Counted from the stretch's first letter, positions 11,931 through 24,670 are shown. The stretch is 64,000 bases of DNA from Lasioglossum baleicum (GCF_051020765.1 NC_134932.1:8308001-8372000); one strand, 5' to 3'. Notes: generated by a model not told the origin, from the sequence alone. A program made the numbers and translations.

Positions 11931-13475
11931 TTATGGATGCTGTTGTTGCATTTGTGCCTGCATTACTGCCAAAAGTTCTTGCATACGTCGTAATTCTGCT
12001 TCTTTTTCTTGTAAAATACGATCCTTTTCGGATACTGTATTAGTCTTCTCAGATTCTACAATGCTGCTAACAAAAAAATTCAGTGAATTAATAAATGCAT
12101 CTAATATTATAAGCAAATAAATTCAGGTATACATTGTTAAACTTACGTTTGTCTGCGAGGTGGAACAGGGGCTCCTTTTGCCAACCTTTCGCTACGATAA
12201 TTTTCATAATGTACCTCTTGTGTTACTTCCTGTAAATCCTGCATATGTGTGCTGCAAACATGTAGAAATGAAAAGTAACAATTTCTTTCTGTTTTTCATA
12301 TAATTTGTTTAAATAGTAATACTCTGTCTCTTACATCAACATTGTTCTCAATTTTATAAAATCACAATGATCGGGATTCTCAACTTCTACAACACCCCAT
12401 GGGTACAAGCGTCCACGTACTTTACGCCCTTTCACTTCTAATAAAGTGTTTGCCCCGCATACTGCAAATGGGACTGCCTCTTTCAGTTGTCTAACTTGTT
12501 CTTTATAATCTTCATCTTCGTCACTATCACAATCTGGCAGAGGATAGATTTTTATACCGCTGCCCTCGATCTCTTCCATGACACGCTTTTTTAAACGTAA
12601 AACTTCCTTTTTCGTAAGAACATCTGCTTTAGCAATTACTGGCACAATATTGACTTTATTGTGAAGTTGTTTCATAAATTCTATATCCAATGGTTTCAAT
12701 CTAGCAGGAACAGTAAATATAAACAAATTTAATAACTTCTCTATCATCTCTCTAAAATATATTTACAATCAAACGTTTCTTACCCATGACCGAACGGAGA
12801 AATAAAATAAAAGCAACAGTGTATTCTATTATCTACTATATTTCTTCTATTTAAGCCACTTTCATCGCGTAAAAATCTTTCAAACTGATCATCTATATAT
12901 TGTATAATAGCTCTAAAACTATCTGTATTATCAATTGCATCTCCATAACCAGGTGTATCGACAACAGTCAACCTAAGTTTAACTCCTCTTTCTTCGATCT
13001 CCACAGTAGAGGCATCAAGCTTTACAGTTTGATTAGTTTTTTCTATTCATATAACATTAATACATTAATAACTAACAATAGTATTGCATAAAATATTAAG
13101 TGCGTATAAAAGTATACATACAAAATTAACCTTACCTATAGCATCAGGAATTACACGTTCTGGATATAAATCAGTAAGAAATAGGCTATTGACTAATGTA
13201 GATTTTCCAAGACCAGATTCTCCAACAACCATCAACGTAAATTCAAATCCTTTCTTTACAGATTTCCTATGTACTTGATTGGGTAAATTTGCAAATCCCA
13301 CATATCCAGGAGTTTCGAGGCTAGCAAACTGTACAACGAGAAAATAACAAATTAATAAAACATCAGAAATGAATAATATGAACACTTTCTTACGTGATGC
13401 AACTAAAAAAATATTGCAAATCACTTTTATTCCTAATTAAACAATACGTACGGTTTTTACACTTTCAGTAGACAT
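11931..13475 (-). CDS. Sep1: Septin (Drosophila Sep1-like GTPase)
   Basis: Septins are filament-forming GTPases that act at the cytokinetic furrow and cell cortex. Six exons on the minus strand close in phase: 13452-13475, 13136-13328, 12784-13042, 12335-12700, 12147-12251, 11931-12066. They make 360 residues, matching insect Sep1. The P-loop GESGLGKST, switch DTPGYGD, AKAD guanine-specificity motif, and the septin unique element around KGRKVRGRLYPWGVVEVENP are all present. A polar coiled-coil tail ends in AQMQQQHP. The first exon codes only eight residues (MSTESVKT). The last intron has a tandem TTAGCAG acceptor, so the protein may or may not carry one extra serine. Paralogue assignment to Sep1 rather than another septin is based on the ETPGYVGFANLPNQVHRKSV start. 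Confidence 0.93.
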
Positions 13476-14867
13476 TTTTTTCTAAAAGGGTAACCCACAA
13501 AAAAGGAATTACTGATTGAATGATGCCTGAAAATATTAAAAAAATAATCGAAAACCAAATTTCAGGTAAACAGCAGTAAACAGGCGTCGTATTGTGACAA
13601 AACGCGATATGACAACCATACCGAAAATATATACATGCGTCAAATAAAACGGCGTAGAGTTTGTTTCACTTTATAACTTTTGTTTGAATCCACATTACTT
13701 TTTCTCTTTTTGGAATGAACTAATTGATGACCGAAGTCATGACTATAATAAAACCGAATTGTTTATTGCAGCTTCATTGAAATATAAAAGATGTTGCACC
13801 GACTGTACATGAAACGTTACTGTGCGTTACTGTTCAGTTACTGTTACTGTATATCGTACATTCATGTAAAGTGGGGGAAGGAAGATATCCCTCAATTGGA
13901 AGAAATTTAGGCGTGGCAACTGAAATACCTCCGGAGTTCTACGAGAAATAAGATAACCATTTTATCTACATTACATTCTTTGTCAATACAAACGATCAAA
14001 CATGTAATTACAACTATAAAATGTAATTTATTTTTAGCGTATATTTTTTAAATGTATGAAAAATTAAATAAAAGTTGAACATCGAATTATTATGAAAAAT
14101 TATCCGAACAGATTACTTTAGTATATTTACGAGTAATTTACAAAATGTTTTATGAATATTACATGTTCATAATTAAAATTACATATAACTTTTTATCGAC
14201 TATTGTCCCTTAATCTTCTGACGATACATTATACGTTTATCAGGCAAACGGCTACTTTATTCAGGAAATAATATCATATACAAGCATTGTTTTACATAGT
14301 ATTTGTCATTATTTCAAGTTTCCCTTTATTCATTATCTTATAACCATCGATATTTTTCCAAATGATCGACATTTATTACTAGTATAGTTAATTAATTCGT
14401 TACACAATATTATTGTTTAATAATCGACACATTATCTTCGTATCTTTTGGTGATGTACACATTTTTTCAATCACTCAAACATTTCAATTCTTCAAAAATT
14501 ATGTATTTTAAGCGTGAGTAAACAAGTGTTTAATCATTTCAATCAAGTGTACGACTTTATCTATTAAATAATTATTCTCAAATCAATTTAACAAGCACAT
14601 ACAATGATCAGTATTAAAGTGAAACATAAAAATTGTAAGGAAGGAAAAATAATACAGATAATGCTTTGTACTCTTTGAAATAGGGATTCTTTTAGAGTAC
14701 AGTTTTTGAAAATACGGCTTTGCACGGGATCAAATACACATGCAATGGCAGTATATATTTTTAATAGTTTGTACATATACCCTCAGTATTATTACAAATT
14801 GATACAAAACTCAACACGAAATTGACATGAATATTAAAACTTCTGTGTCATCTCAACAATTATGATT

Positions 14868-14938
<71 letters not shown>

Positions 14939-15320
14939 CCAACACTATTGAAGCATGCATTGTGCACACAGTATTTACTTTAAATTCCCAATTTACTATT
15001 ACAATTCATTTCAACTAAGAAGTTAATGTAAATAGAGAGGGCATTAGACAAGAAAATTTTATTTTGAATTAAAAATGTCAAATGCGTAGAACCTAAGACT
15101 CTCATTAAATCACCTTTTGTCCTTATGAATTTTTGGGGAAGACGCTCCCCTTTAGGGGAATAATAAAAATTATATCATAATTTCATTATTTCAGCTTTGA
15201 AGAGATTCTTCCCATTGTCTGTGAGGAAACTAAAAAATCTCGCATTGGTTTCCAAATCTTTGTTAGGGAAGTTCCATCCCCTCTAGTTTAGGGAATCAGA
15301 AACTATTAAACATAGTATTT
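13476..15320. other. Intergenic region septin 5' / eIF4H 3'
   Basis: The first few hundred bases upstream of the septin ATG probably hold its promoter. The rest is AT-rich, with a TA microsatellite and the presumed 3' UTR of eIF4H. No coding frame with recognisable content is seen. Confidence 0.5.
14871..14935. repeat. (AT)n microsatellite
   Basis: About 65 bases of uninterrupted AT dinucleotide repeat are seen directly. It is likely polymorphic in length. Confidence 0.95.
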
Positions 15321-17679
15321 TTACTTGTCGTAAGTTTTAAGTTTCTCCTCTCGGGGTTTTGCACCACCATATATTGAACTTGATTTACTTGATTCAGCAA
15401 CTGCGTTGACAGGTGCTTGAATTGTTCTTGGTGCTAACACCAAACGTTTTCTTCCAGTTGTATCTATATTAATAAAAATATTAATAATTATCGGCTCATC
15501 TCAAATGATTAAAACAAAAGAAGAAGTAGTAGAAGGAGATTAGCAAACCTGGAGGTGGATCTTTATTAAACATTTCTTCAGGAAATGGTTTTCGTTCAGT
15601 TCCTCTTGTACGAATGGATGGTGGCCTGGTACCATATGCGGTAGGTGGTGGTACACCACGAGTCCATTCTCGACTACCTCCACTTGTGTCTTCGGTAAAC
15701 TGACTGTTGCCACCCCCTCGGCTACCCCCCCTTACATCCCATGAATTACCTTGCCGACCACTTTGTTGACCTCTGTCACTGTAACCTCCTGTATATATTA
15801 TAATTAAAATAATTTAAAATATTTTAACATTAACTGACAAATTATAACGATTAACAGAACAGATTAGGTATTTCACATCATTCAGAAAATTCTCAACATT
15901 TCAATATATTATAAACAGTAACACACTAGAGCATGGTAAGTTAATTAATTTAGATATTAAACACAAAGTATAAAGAAATATAGAAATACAAGAATTGATT
16001 ACCATAGTCATCACCATATCCACTACGACCACTTTCTCTTCCTCTAAAACCTCCTCCACCTCCACTGGTGCCTCCGCTACGAGCTCTTCTGTCGAAACCA
16101 CTTCCTCGGTCGTTTCTTTTACCCTCTGCTACATCTACCTTAATCAGATTACCATCGACTTCTATTGTAGCATCTTTTTCTAATGCAGCTTTTAAATCAT
16201 TCAACTCTTCAAATTCGACATAACAAAAGCCCTTAAACCTGTAGAAGATAAAAAATAAATATTAATCACCAAGGAAATAGAACACTGGAAAATTGGTCAA
16301 ACTGTAGAACAGCTACTTCCTCCAGTTTCGATGATTTTTGGATATGTTACACGTAAAACTCAACATTATGTACATATGCGTTATTTTATGGACAACTTGA
16401 AACCAAAGATTCAAGATCCAAATTCTATTCGTTTTTCACTGGAGGGCAGGGCCAAATTAAGCGTAATAGCAGAAGTAGCAAATGCTGGGGCACTGTGCTT
16501 TTGGAGCAGAAAATGTTTAACTTGTAAAATTGTGGAACAGTCCTGGCTACCACCAGGTCATTAATTGTGTTTTATTTTGTTATTGTACGAAACCTAGGGC
16601 CTCCTGGTAACATTTGCTACAGGCCCCGCATCGGCTTAATTCGGCCCTGTCAGGGCCCCGACGTGCTACTATACATTGACAATTCTTGCACCAGGTTACA
16701 AAATTGTATCCGTTCAACTCGGCCCCCCAAGATTAAATCCTGAGTGCGTCACTGTTAATGACATCACAACTATAATCTTCTTATATCTAATGTATCTCCG
16801 GTAGTATCATACAAACCTATCAGTTTCTTTATCTTTAACCAATCTGATTCCTTTAACATGAAGGTCATTAAAGATTTTATCCACATCTCCTTGAACAACT
16901 CCATTTGGCAAATTTCCCACAAATGCAGTATAAGGTGGTTCAGTTGGTAATGGTTTTCCAGTCCTACGATATCCACCTCCATAATCTCTGTATAAAAACA
17001 AAAAAAACTACATTCACTTAAATACATAAAGAATGGTATTACTCAGATTATTTTGCATATTACATTATATATATATATTTTTTTAATAAAATAGTTTATT
17101 CTATATCATTAAACAAACAAAAGTAACGACATCGAACGTTTTCAATATTATACACATTTTTGTAATCCAATACACTAAAAATGAAACAATTTTTGTATTT
17201 GTACTTAAGACGTATGAACTTGTAATCATAAAATTGAGTTAAAAAACCTGTAATTATAATATTAGATTAACATTAATTTCCGAAGCATAAATTTTAATAA
17301 ATAATAGAACCATAATTATATTTCCGCGTTACAATAAATAATATTGTCAAACAGGTAAGTGAGATATGTTACACAGATAAACAAATAACAGTTTCGTTAA
17401 TAGTGTCGCGAGTATGATACATCAATGTTTGGCCGGCCAAAATAAAGCCGCGTGTCGAAAGCACCATATCTGCAAGGTGCTGCGCTCCTCTCTAATCGAA
17501 ACTCATTTAACCTTAAAAACGTAAGATTGTCGAGGAAAGGAGGTGTTTTTTCACCAGTTTGGTACATTGACTACATGCTACCGTTACACTGTCTCAGGAA
17601 AACTTCAACGATTATTGTACACGAAAGAAATTGCAGTCTATACTTGCCTTGAATCTTCGTAACCACCTCGACCAGCCAT
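15321..17679 (-). CDS. eIF4H: Eukaryotic translation initiation factor 4H
   Basis: eIF4H stimulates the eIF4A helicase during mRNA scanning in the cytoplasm. Five exons close in phase: 17648-17679, 16817-16987, 16003-16238, 15549-15788, 15321-15463. They give 273 residues. An RRM occupies about residues 28-105, with RNP2 YTAFVGNLP (30-38) and RNP1 KGFCYVEF (70-77). A Gly/Arg-rich RGG-like region follows (GGGGGFRGRESGRSGYGDDY), then a tail with basic and Pro-rich stretches (GTRPPSIRTRGTERKPFP). The first intron uses a GC donor (AAG|GCAAGT): only this 32-base first exon keeps the frame into DYGGGYRR. The nearby GT, four bases further on, would break the frame. A 500-base segment of repeat-like sequence sits in intron 2. 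Confidence 0.9.
16265..16760. repeat. Repeat-like insert in eIF4H intron 2
   Basis: This part of the intron is richer in GC than its surroundings and carries blocks such as GGCCCCGCATCGGC and GGGCCCCGACGTGC. It also holds an open frame at 16331-16564 with no recognised domain, and the string CTGAGTGCGTCACTG at its right end. I infer an old mobile-element fragment. No terminal repeats or family were identified. Confidence 0.35.
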
Positions 17680-18240
17680 ATTGGATGCACGAAACTGACC
17701 GGGACCGCGCGGGTCGAACGAGTTACTATGTTCAAGATGGCACTTTCCTAACCATTAAAGGATTTTAAATCATAAAACTATAGAAATCTACTTACACATA
17801 TCAATTGATAAATACAGATAATAATTTATGAAAGAATTGAAAATTTGTATCTGATAGAACAAAATGCTTATAACTAAATACTTAAAGTATAAAATTTTAA
17901 AAGACTAAGTTGTGGCGATGCTTTGTTAGAAAATACTGATTTTTGTATTAATACTGTTTAGTATTGTGCACTAAAATTTTTTGTTGATGGTATATTTCGA
18001 AAGTGTTGATCAAAAATAAGAAAGTTTTTAAGAAAACGATTGACAGTGTATTGTTTTTTAAACATGAAACACACACATTAATTTTTTATTTTATATTGAA
18101 TTCCTTATTTGTCTCGTTTATATAATTATAATTAAAATATTACTAATATTCACTGTACTCCTTTATTAACATTATTACGTATATACGTTTTAATGTAGAT
18201 AGCCTTAAGATTAACGTAGTTTTCGGTTAAACGAAGTAAG
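17680..18240. promoter_or_regulatory. Divergent intergenic/promoter region eIF4H / MYBBP1A
   Basis: These 560 bases separate the start codons of two divergently transcribed genes, so both promoters probably lie here. The sequence is AT-rich apart from the eIF4H-proximal 60 bases. No specific element is clear. Confidence 0.5.
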
Positions 18241-21200
18241 ATGGCAGACGAGGGAGTGCACATGGTAGAGGCTGTTTCAAATGACTTGAAAGTACAGGAA
18301 AAGAATAAAATGGATTCTACAATTCTTGATCATTTTACAAAACTCAGAAATGAAACTGAACACACCAGAATAAATGGTGGTATTGAACTATTGAAGTATT
18401 TGCTTGGACAAAGTTCTGTAAGTGTTTATTTAAAAATAACCTCAAATCAATCGCTTTTTAAAAGCGCGAAACATGTTTATAATAGTATTTTATTACAAAC
18501 GAATTGTCTACAAACGATGTTTTAGAATGAAAGTGACAGTAAAGAGTTTAAATATGCAATAAGGAGACTAATTCGAGGTTTAGGTGCATCAAAAACCTCT
18601 TCAAGATTAGGGTTTTATACAACTTTGACAGTTTTTTTAATAATGCACCCTGAAATGTCAATAGAAGAGATAGTGTCTATAGTAGATAGTGAATTGCATC
18701 CAGTGAACAGTAACAACAAGGGTGTAAGTATATCACTAATTATTACGTATTTTGTTTAATGTCATGTATGCTTATTATCATGTTATATATGTATCACAAT
18801 ATTATTATAGGAAAATGCTGATATTTATATGGGACGAATATTAGTATACGGAGCATTAATACGATCTAAAATACTCTTAAAAGGTACAATCGAACTGCAA
18901 AAACAAATTATAGAAGATCTTATTAAGGGAGGCAGGCAACGTAGTTATCTATCGCTTCCTTCTATTTTGTTTTTTATTGAATTTGTGAATCAAGTTGATG
19001 CGAAGGAAATGAAAAAATTAGTTTACCCAATTGTTGAAATAGAATTTGGTAAACCATGGTCAGAGCAAACTTTAGATACAATTTATGCTCTGCTAGTAAT
19101 AAAAGACAAATATCCGCTAATTATAAACACACCTTTTTGGAAGGAACATTTTGGTACAGGAGATGTTACCAAAGAGTCTTTGAATGATATAGTAAAGATA
19201 TTACTGGTAAGTATACATTAGAAATATCATATTCTCATTTTTATAATGGGTAGTTTTTAGAAGAAACTATCTAAGAATTAATCTTCATCATTAATCTTCA
19301 GGATTTACCTAAAGTTATATTATGTCGTCATCCAGTATTTAAATTATTTTGCCAAAATTTAACATCAGGTGAACTTGTTACTGAATTTTGGATGTATATT
19401 GATCAGAAGTTCATAAAACCTTCAAGAATTGATGAACATTTAGCTGTAGAAATCTTCAAATTAATATTGTCAAATACTGCAGATAAGTCTGTACTTCCGT
19501 CGTTATTATCTACAAACTATATGCAGCATATGTTAAGGAAGTTTTATGGAAATAAAAAACATGACAAAGATGACGTACTCGTTGCATTTAAGGAAATTTT
19601 ACATTTACTGGCATCGGCTACAACTAGCAATGATATTAAGCTAAAAACACAGATTGCTGTATTAAAGAAGTTAATATTGCATCCAGGCGACTTAATGATA
19701 GAAAAAAAAACTGGTACAAAGGTAGTGCAAATGATTACAGGAAATTTGAGTTTAGACGGCATTAAAAAGGTATCAAAAATATACAGAGATATTATTGAGA
19801 ATACGATACCCAAAGAAATTCCAAATACAAAAACAAAAACATTTTGGACAAATACTGAAAGACTCTATGCTGCTCACTTATTAACAAGGTATTAGATATT
19901 TTAAGGAGACAATTGGAATTAGAGTTTACCTAAAGAACAATTAAACATGTAAAACAAATTTCATTTCTATAGATTAATGGGATATTCAGTAACTCTTACG
20001 GAACAAGAATGGAGATTAGAGCAATTAAAATTTTTATTTATTCAAGGACTATGTGAAATGCAGAATGTTGGAGTAGATTTGGCACGTGAGTGTAATATTC
20101 TTGTGTATAAATCAATGCATATGAATTAATGAGCATAATACTTTTAACCATAAATTAATGCATATTTTTTGTTTATTATTTCGTGTTATCTTTTATTTTT
20201 AGCACAACTTAAAGAAGCATTTTACCACGCATTGGATCATAAATTACCAAAATTGAATGATCTACGAAATATATTAAGTGACTTAGTTCATTATTTAGAT
20301 ACTCATCTGAAAAATGAAACTTTAAAGCTAAGAAATCCATTATCGAATGAAGCAAAAACAGCCTGGGAGAAAGTGATAAATTTAATTGAAAAGTTAGAGA
20401 ATAATTCGAGAAAGACAGAGGCTGTACCAGTATTTCATACAATGAATTTACATATGGGATTGCAATTATTTTCAGACCCGCGTATGGCAATTATGGCTAT
20501 CAATGAACTTGAAAGTTGTTATGAAAGATTAGTTAAAAAGCCTAAAAAAAGTAAAATAGGAATAAGCAAAAGAGAAGAAGATGAACCAGAATGGGTGGAA
20601 GTAGTAGTTGATTTACTACTGTCTTTTTACTCTAAAAACGATCATTTATTACGATCACTAGTCGGATGTGTTTTTCCACACATTTGCCCATATGTAACAC
20701 CAGCTGCTATACATCAAATTTTAGCTGTACGTGGATATTATTTCGTTTTGAATATCGGATAATATTACTATTTCTAATATATTTCATTTTTAGGTTTTCG
20801 ATATAAAAAATGGTAAAGGACCGCTTGTAACAGAAGGAGAAGTAAATGAAGATGACGCATCAGATTCAGAATTTAATGACGATAGTGAAGATGATAGCGA
20901 AGTCGACGAAGAATTGTCTGACGAAGAAATGCAGTGTTCGACAGATAATAATGATTCTGATTCTAATGAAGAATCTATTAATGAAGACGAAGATGACACA
21001 GTCAACGATCGATTACGGATGGCGGTACGTCAAGCATTAGGTGAAGCTTCTGTTCAAACTGACGATGAAGATATCGATGTGGATGACATTGACGATGTAC
21101 AAGGGAAGCGATTAAATGAATCATTATCAGCAGCATTTAGAATTCTACGAGAAAATCGTCAGTCACGATCGAAGAAACAAGAAAAATCAGCGCAAGCTTT

Positions 21201-22782
21201 GACGCACTTTAGGATTCGAGTTATTGATTTATTAGAAACATATTTAGAGTGTGGTCCATCAATGGCGATTGTACTTGATATGATACTTCCGCTTTTCGCA
21301 TTACTGGAATACTGTATAAAAGATCCTCATCAAAAACCTCTTCTAGATCGAATTCGGTCTTGTTTAAAAAAATTGTCAGCTGTAAAGAAATTTCGAGATA
21401 CACAAAATGTAGATGAGAATTTACTAACAGTGATATTGAAGGTAATGTAAAATAATTTTAAAATCCATATATAGCATGTGTGTGAAACAATTTCATAATT
21501 AAATATCCTTTATTGTATAAGGTTTTAATAGAGAAAGGAGAAAGAACAACGTCGGTTTATCAAGAAATGAGCGACAAATTAGCAGAATGTTGTACATTCC
21601 TTGTGAGATGTGCACAGCAAGCTGATGTATCTACGGTATCCATAGTGGAAATTTATGCCGAAAATTTAACAGCTTTTTTCAAAAGAAGAGATTGTGTATT
21701 GTCACCGATGTTATTTAAAAGTATATTACATTTACAGTGGGAGGGTAATTGGCAGCTAGCACCGTTATTGGTAAATTTCGAAATTTCTATTTTTACAAAG
21801 TGAATTATAAATAATATGCATCTCTAATTAATCTGTATCTATTTTTTTCAGGTGGATTTTGCTTTCGATGATACTATAAGATCTTTTCGACGAAAACATG
21901 CTCTCGACTTTTTAACAGTTTTTTATCAGAATCGACGTTTGGTCCACTTAGATACAAAACACTCTGACACTAGAATAAAAATGGAAAAGAAATTATGTAA
22001 AAATGTCGTAAATACGCTTCAAGAATTATCTAATGTTCAGAGAGTTGAAAATAAGCAGCCCGTTCTGAATAATGGTAACGAAATAGGAAAAGAAGTTAAA
22101 CAAAGATATGTTTATAATCTTTTACTACTGTTGCGACATATTTATATTCAACATGCACCTAAAGCATGGAATTGGGAAGATGTAAAGAAAGCACTTATAA
22201 CCTACAGAGCTCATGCATCACTTGCGAAAGATACAAAAACAGCATGCAATAGGCTAGCAGCTCAAATTGGAATTTCATTTAATGTGTAAGTCATACTCAA
22301 ATAAATGTAAAAATATTGAAATATTGGTACACAATTATTCTGAATTGTTAATTTTCATTAATATATCGTTTAGATCCGCGAAGAAAGGTATACACAGTCT
22401 TAAAGTAAATGGAGAAATGAATAATGCAACGAGCGATGTAAAAAATATAGAAGAAAATGGTGATACATGTAGTAATTCAGATACTCCTACATTAGTGAAC
22501 AGCGATGTGAAGAAAAAGAAAAAAAATAAGGGTAAACAGAAAGAGAAACAATTATTAAAGAAAGAAGCACGATTGCTGCGTGAAAAGACATTGTCTGAAG
22601 GTTTTGAGTTATTTAACTTCAGTGCTTTTGTTACACATGATGAACAGAGTGAATCTGAACCACTTCAAAATGGAAACTCTCAAAGCGAGCCGACTAGTCC
22701 TAATTCTTCACAAAAAAGGTCGTTTAAACAAACGCCAGATGGTAATAAACCCAAAAGAAGAAAAAGTATGCAAACTGCTTGA
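18241..22782 (+). CDS. MYBBP1A: MYBBP1A / DNA polymerase V (Pol5)-family nucleolar protein
   Basis: MYBBP1A (yeast Pol5) is a HEAT-rich nucleolar protein of rRNA transcription and ribosome biogenesis; it is not an active polymerase. Ten exons close in phase: 18241-18417, 18526-18723, 18811-19206, 19302-19888, 19973-20085, 20203-20726, 20794-21441, 21522-21770, 21852-22285, 22374-22782. They give 1,244 residues. The family-typical N-terminus has NGGIELLKYLLGQ and RLIRGLGASKTSSRLGFYTT. PEWVEVVVDLLLSFYSKNDH precedes a long acidic stretch, mostly Asp/Glu, encoded by exon 7. The C-terminus is lysine-rich (KKKKKNKGKQKEKQ and KRRKSMQ) and fits a nucleolar localisation signal. Part of exon 7 (about 21041-21210) has been copied to 24671-24853. 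URB1, another nucleolar factor, is convergent on the far side of the duplicated genes. Confidence 0.9.
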
Positions 22783-22890
22783 TACATGTAATGTACACAA
22801 AGAACTAACATGGTCATAAATAATTGTTATTTTTGTATATGCATTTATAAACATATGTATCAAAAAGTTTGTACAGTTTGAAAATATATA

Positions 22891-22896
22891 AATAAA
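22891..22896 (+). promoter_or_regulatory. AATAAA polyadenylation signal, MYBBP1A
   Basis: This AATAAA lies about 110 bases after the MYBBP1A stop codon, before the duplicated block begins. It is a likely poly(A) signal. Confidence 0.45.
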
Positions 22897-23349
22897 TCTG
22901 TAACACACGATTCCCGAATTAACTCACGAATAGTAGTTTAACTCATTTATTGTACAATTTAGATATAATTGTTTTATAAGATAGCGTTTTTCCTTTCCAA
23001 TATGCTATTACGATTTTTTTAAATATTCTATACAAGCACCAAAGGTGTCGCCACATGTTTGAACAATAAATCACGTTCAAAAAGATGAATATAAAAGAAA
23101 CAATTTTACAATATGTCTTAAGTAAAGGTTAACAGATAAATTCGGATTATAATTCAAAATTCTAGTGATACCTGATACTCGTGAGTTTTTATGAAAATGA
23201 AATTTACTTTACGAAACTCTATGTAAACATTCGTCAATGAACGAATAAATCATCTTCCACGTAAATTGGAAAAAAATAATGCCGAGCAATGGAAAAAAAG
23301 TAAACACGATGATGAAGTACAAGAATTACCAGCAGGGGAATAAAATTTT

Positions 23350-24363
23350 ATGTTAAAATTTCAGGATGAAGTGTTGAACAGGACATACATTTCTCCTCGT
23401 AACAAGTACAAATCCCAGAAAGAACGATTATGGAAAGTTAAATTTGCCAAACTCCTTATAAACGATTTGAAAAACTATGGCCCCGCCAACATACTTTACA
23501 TGGAGGCCCTATCCATCGTGATAGGAAGGCCGATTCGAGTTTGGCTACCGGGTCGTTGTACAAAATTGTACAAAGTCATAAACGGGGCGCGTATGAATGA
23601 AAATACGACAGCCGTTGATGTAGAATTTCACAATTGCAAATCAACGTGCCGAAAATTTGGACACTGGACTTTACTTGGTAATAAAGATCCAGTTAATGAT
23701 AAATTACATTTAAATGGCTGTTTATTCGATGTCATTTCCGCGCAAACCGGAAGTGGCACCACAGATTTGAGAAATAGAACAGTAGATTATTTAAAAAATA
23801 ATATAAACGCGTTAATAAATCAAATCGATGATACCTTATCATCAAATGATCAGAATGGCACGACATTGATGGTCGGGGGTGCACGTTACCATGGTGCGTC
23901 ACCTCGTGCAGCCCAAATTATTTTAGACCAATCACAAAATGTATATTGCCATGGATGTAGACAGAAAGGACACCCAAGAGGGCATGCATCTGATACATCC
24001 GCCACAGGTCCTTCGGACAGCGTGGAAAATTATTCTAGTTCAACTGGAAGTCAAAAGTCTGGATTTCTGAGTAGAGCCGATCAGGATATAATTGCGGATT
24101 ATGCGTTGAGGCATAGAGCCGCACAAAACGCGATGGACAGATTAAATAGCGGCAATCAGAATGAAGCTGTTGAGATAAATTCGCGCGATTTAATGATCGC
24201 AGGATGTCAAGTTACACAAATGAAAGAATGGTGTAACGGCAGTGCATGTTCAGATTTACTGAAGATCGTGCATGTGCAGCTGGTGCTACGGCATCATCAA
24301 AATAAATACAACGAGCCTGAAGCGGATGTCTTCGTTCATACACTTTATCCAAAAAGTCGATGA
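23350..24363 (+). CDS. Unrecognised 337-aa protein, duplicate copy 1
   Basis: I do not recognise this protein with certainty. It is one open exon of 338 codons. A tandem partner at 25211-26224 has the same length and about 85% amino-acid identity. Visible features: a basic N-terminus; ILYMEALSIVIGRPIRVW (48-65) followed by GHWTLLG (104-110); NGCLFDVISAQTG (122-134) with a downstream LRNRTVDYL; GGARYHGASPRAA (176-188); and a CHGCRQKGHPRGH cluster (C200, C203, H208, H212) like a variant zinc knuckle. The C-terminus has VQLVLRHH and DVFVHTLYPKSR. The GHW and NGCLFD blocks resemble halves of OTU-like cysteine peptidase domains, but in the order His-half then Cys-half; this is inference. No signal peptide or membrane span is evident. 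The ATG at 23350 follows an in-frame TAA at 23341. It lies between nucleolar genes MYBBP1A and URB1. Confidence 0.7.
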   Translation: MLKFQDEVLNRTYISPRNKYKSQKERLWKVKFAKLLINDLKNYGPANILYMEALSIVIGRPIRVWLPGRCTKLYKVINGARMNENTTAVDVEFHNCKSTCRKFGHWTLLGNKDPVNDKLHLNGCLFDVISAQTGSGTTDLRNRTVDYLKNNINALINQIDDTLSSNDQNGTTLMVGGARYHGASPRAAQIILDQSQNVYCHGCRQKGHPRGHASDTSATGPSDSVENYSSSTGSQKSGFLSRADQDIIADYALRHRAAQNAMDRLNSGNQNEAVEINSRDLMIAGCQVTQMKEWCNGSACSDLLKIVHVQLVLRHHQNKYNEPEADVFVHTLYPKSR

Positions 24364-24568
24364 TACAGTAGAATTCTTATTAGTCAGGCAACCAAATTAC
24401 CTGCGGTTACGCGCAAAGAAAAAATATGATAATAACGAAAAATTTTATAAATCTACTGTTTACCAAATTATTTTGTAAATACTAATATTAAATTTTTACA
24501 TAAAACTTTATTTGGTTTTATAAAAACGTAGTTATAGATATTTACAAAATGTATACTTTGTAGATATA

Positions 24569-24656
24569 TTATCTCATTTCGTGACTACACGATATGTAAG
24601 TACATATACATATCATCGTTCTTAGACAATTCCTTGCCACTTCAATGTCATTATTG
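24569..24656 (-). pseudogene. URB1 3'-terminal fragment (duplicated, degraded)
   Basis: This segment matches the last about 85 bases of the URB1 coding end (26425-26512), including TATCTCATTTCGTGACTACA, ATCGTTCTTAGACAATTCC and TGCCA(C/T)TTCAATGTCATTA. It carries a small insertion around 24592-24610 and then diverges. It is the right-hand end of duplicated copy 1 and is non-functional. Confidence 0.85.
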
Positions 24657-24670
24657 TAATTTGGAAGCTG

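Larger units (their letters stand above)
23001..24665. repeat. Segmental duplication, copy 1
   Basis: This block is repeated in tandem at 24863-26512, with an offset of about 1.86 kb. It comprises about 350 bases of upstream sequence, a 337-codon gene, its 3' flank, and a degraded copy of the 3' end of URB1 at 24569-24656. The 5' boundary is sharp at TATGCTATTACG (23001 and 24863). The upstream 350 bases differ at only a few positions between the copies. Confidence 0.9.

Noticed and set aside
14868..14940. TA run considered as a replication origin or promoter TATA
   Set aside because: A pure AT dinucleotide run is a microsatellite and position gives no support for either role.
15995..16183. 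Ser/Thr-rich plus-strand frame opposite eIF4H exon 3
   Set aside because: It is a shadow of the Gly/Arg-rich coding strand, with low complexity and no homology.
16331..16564. 77-codon frame inside eIF4H intron 2
   Set aside because: Isolated frame in repeat-like sequence, with no recognised domain. Listed as repeat instead of a gene.
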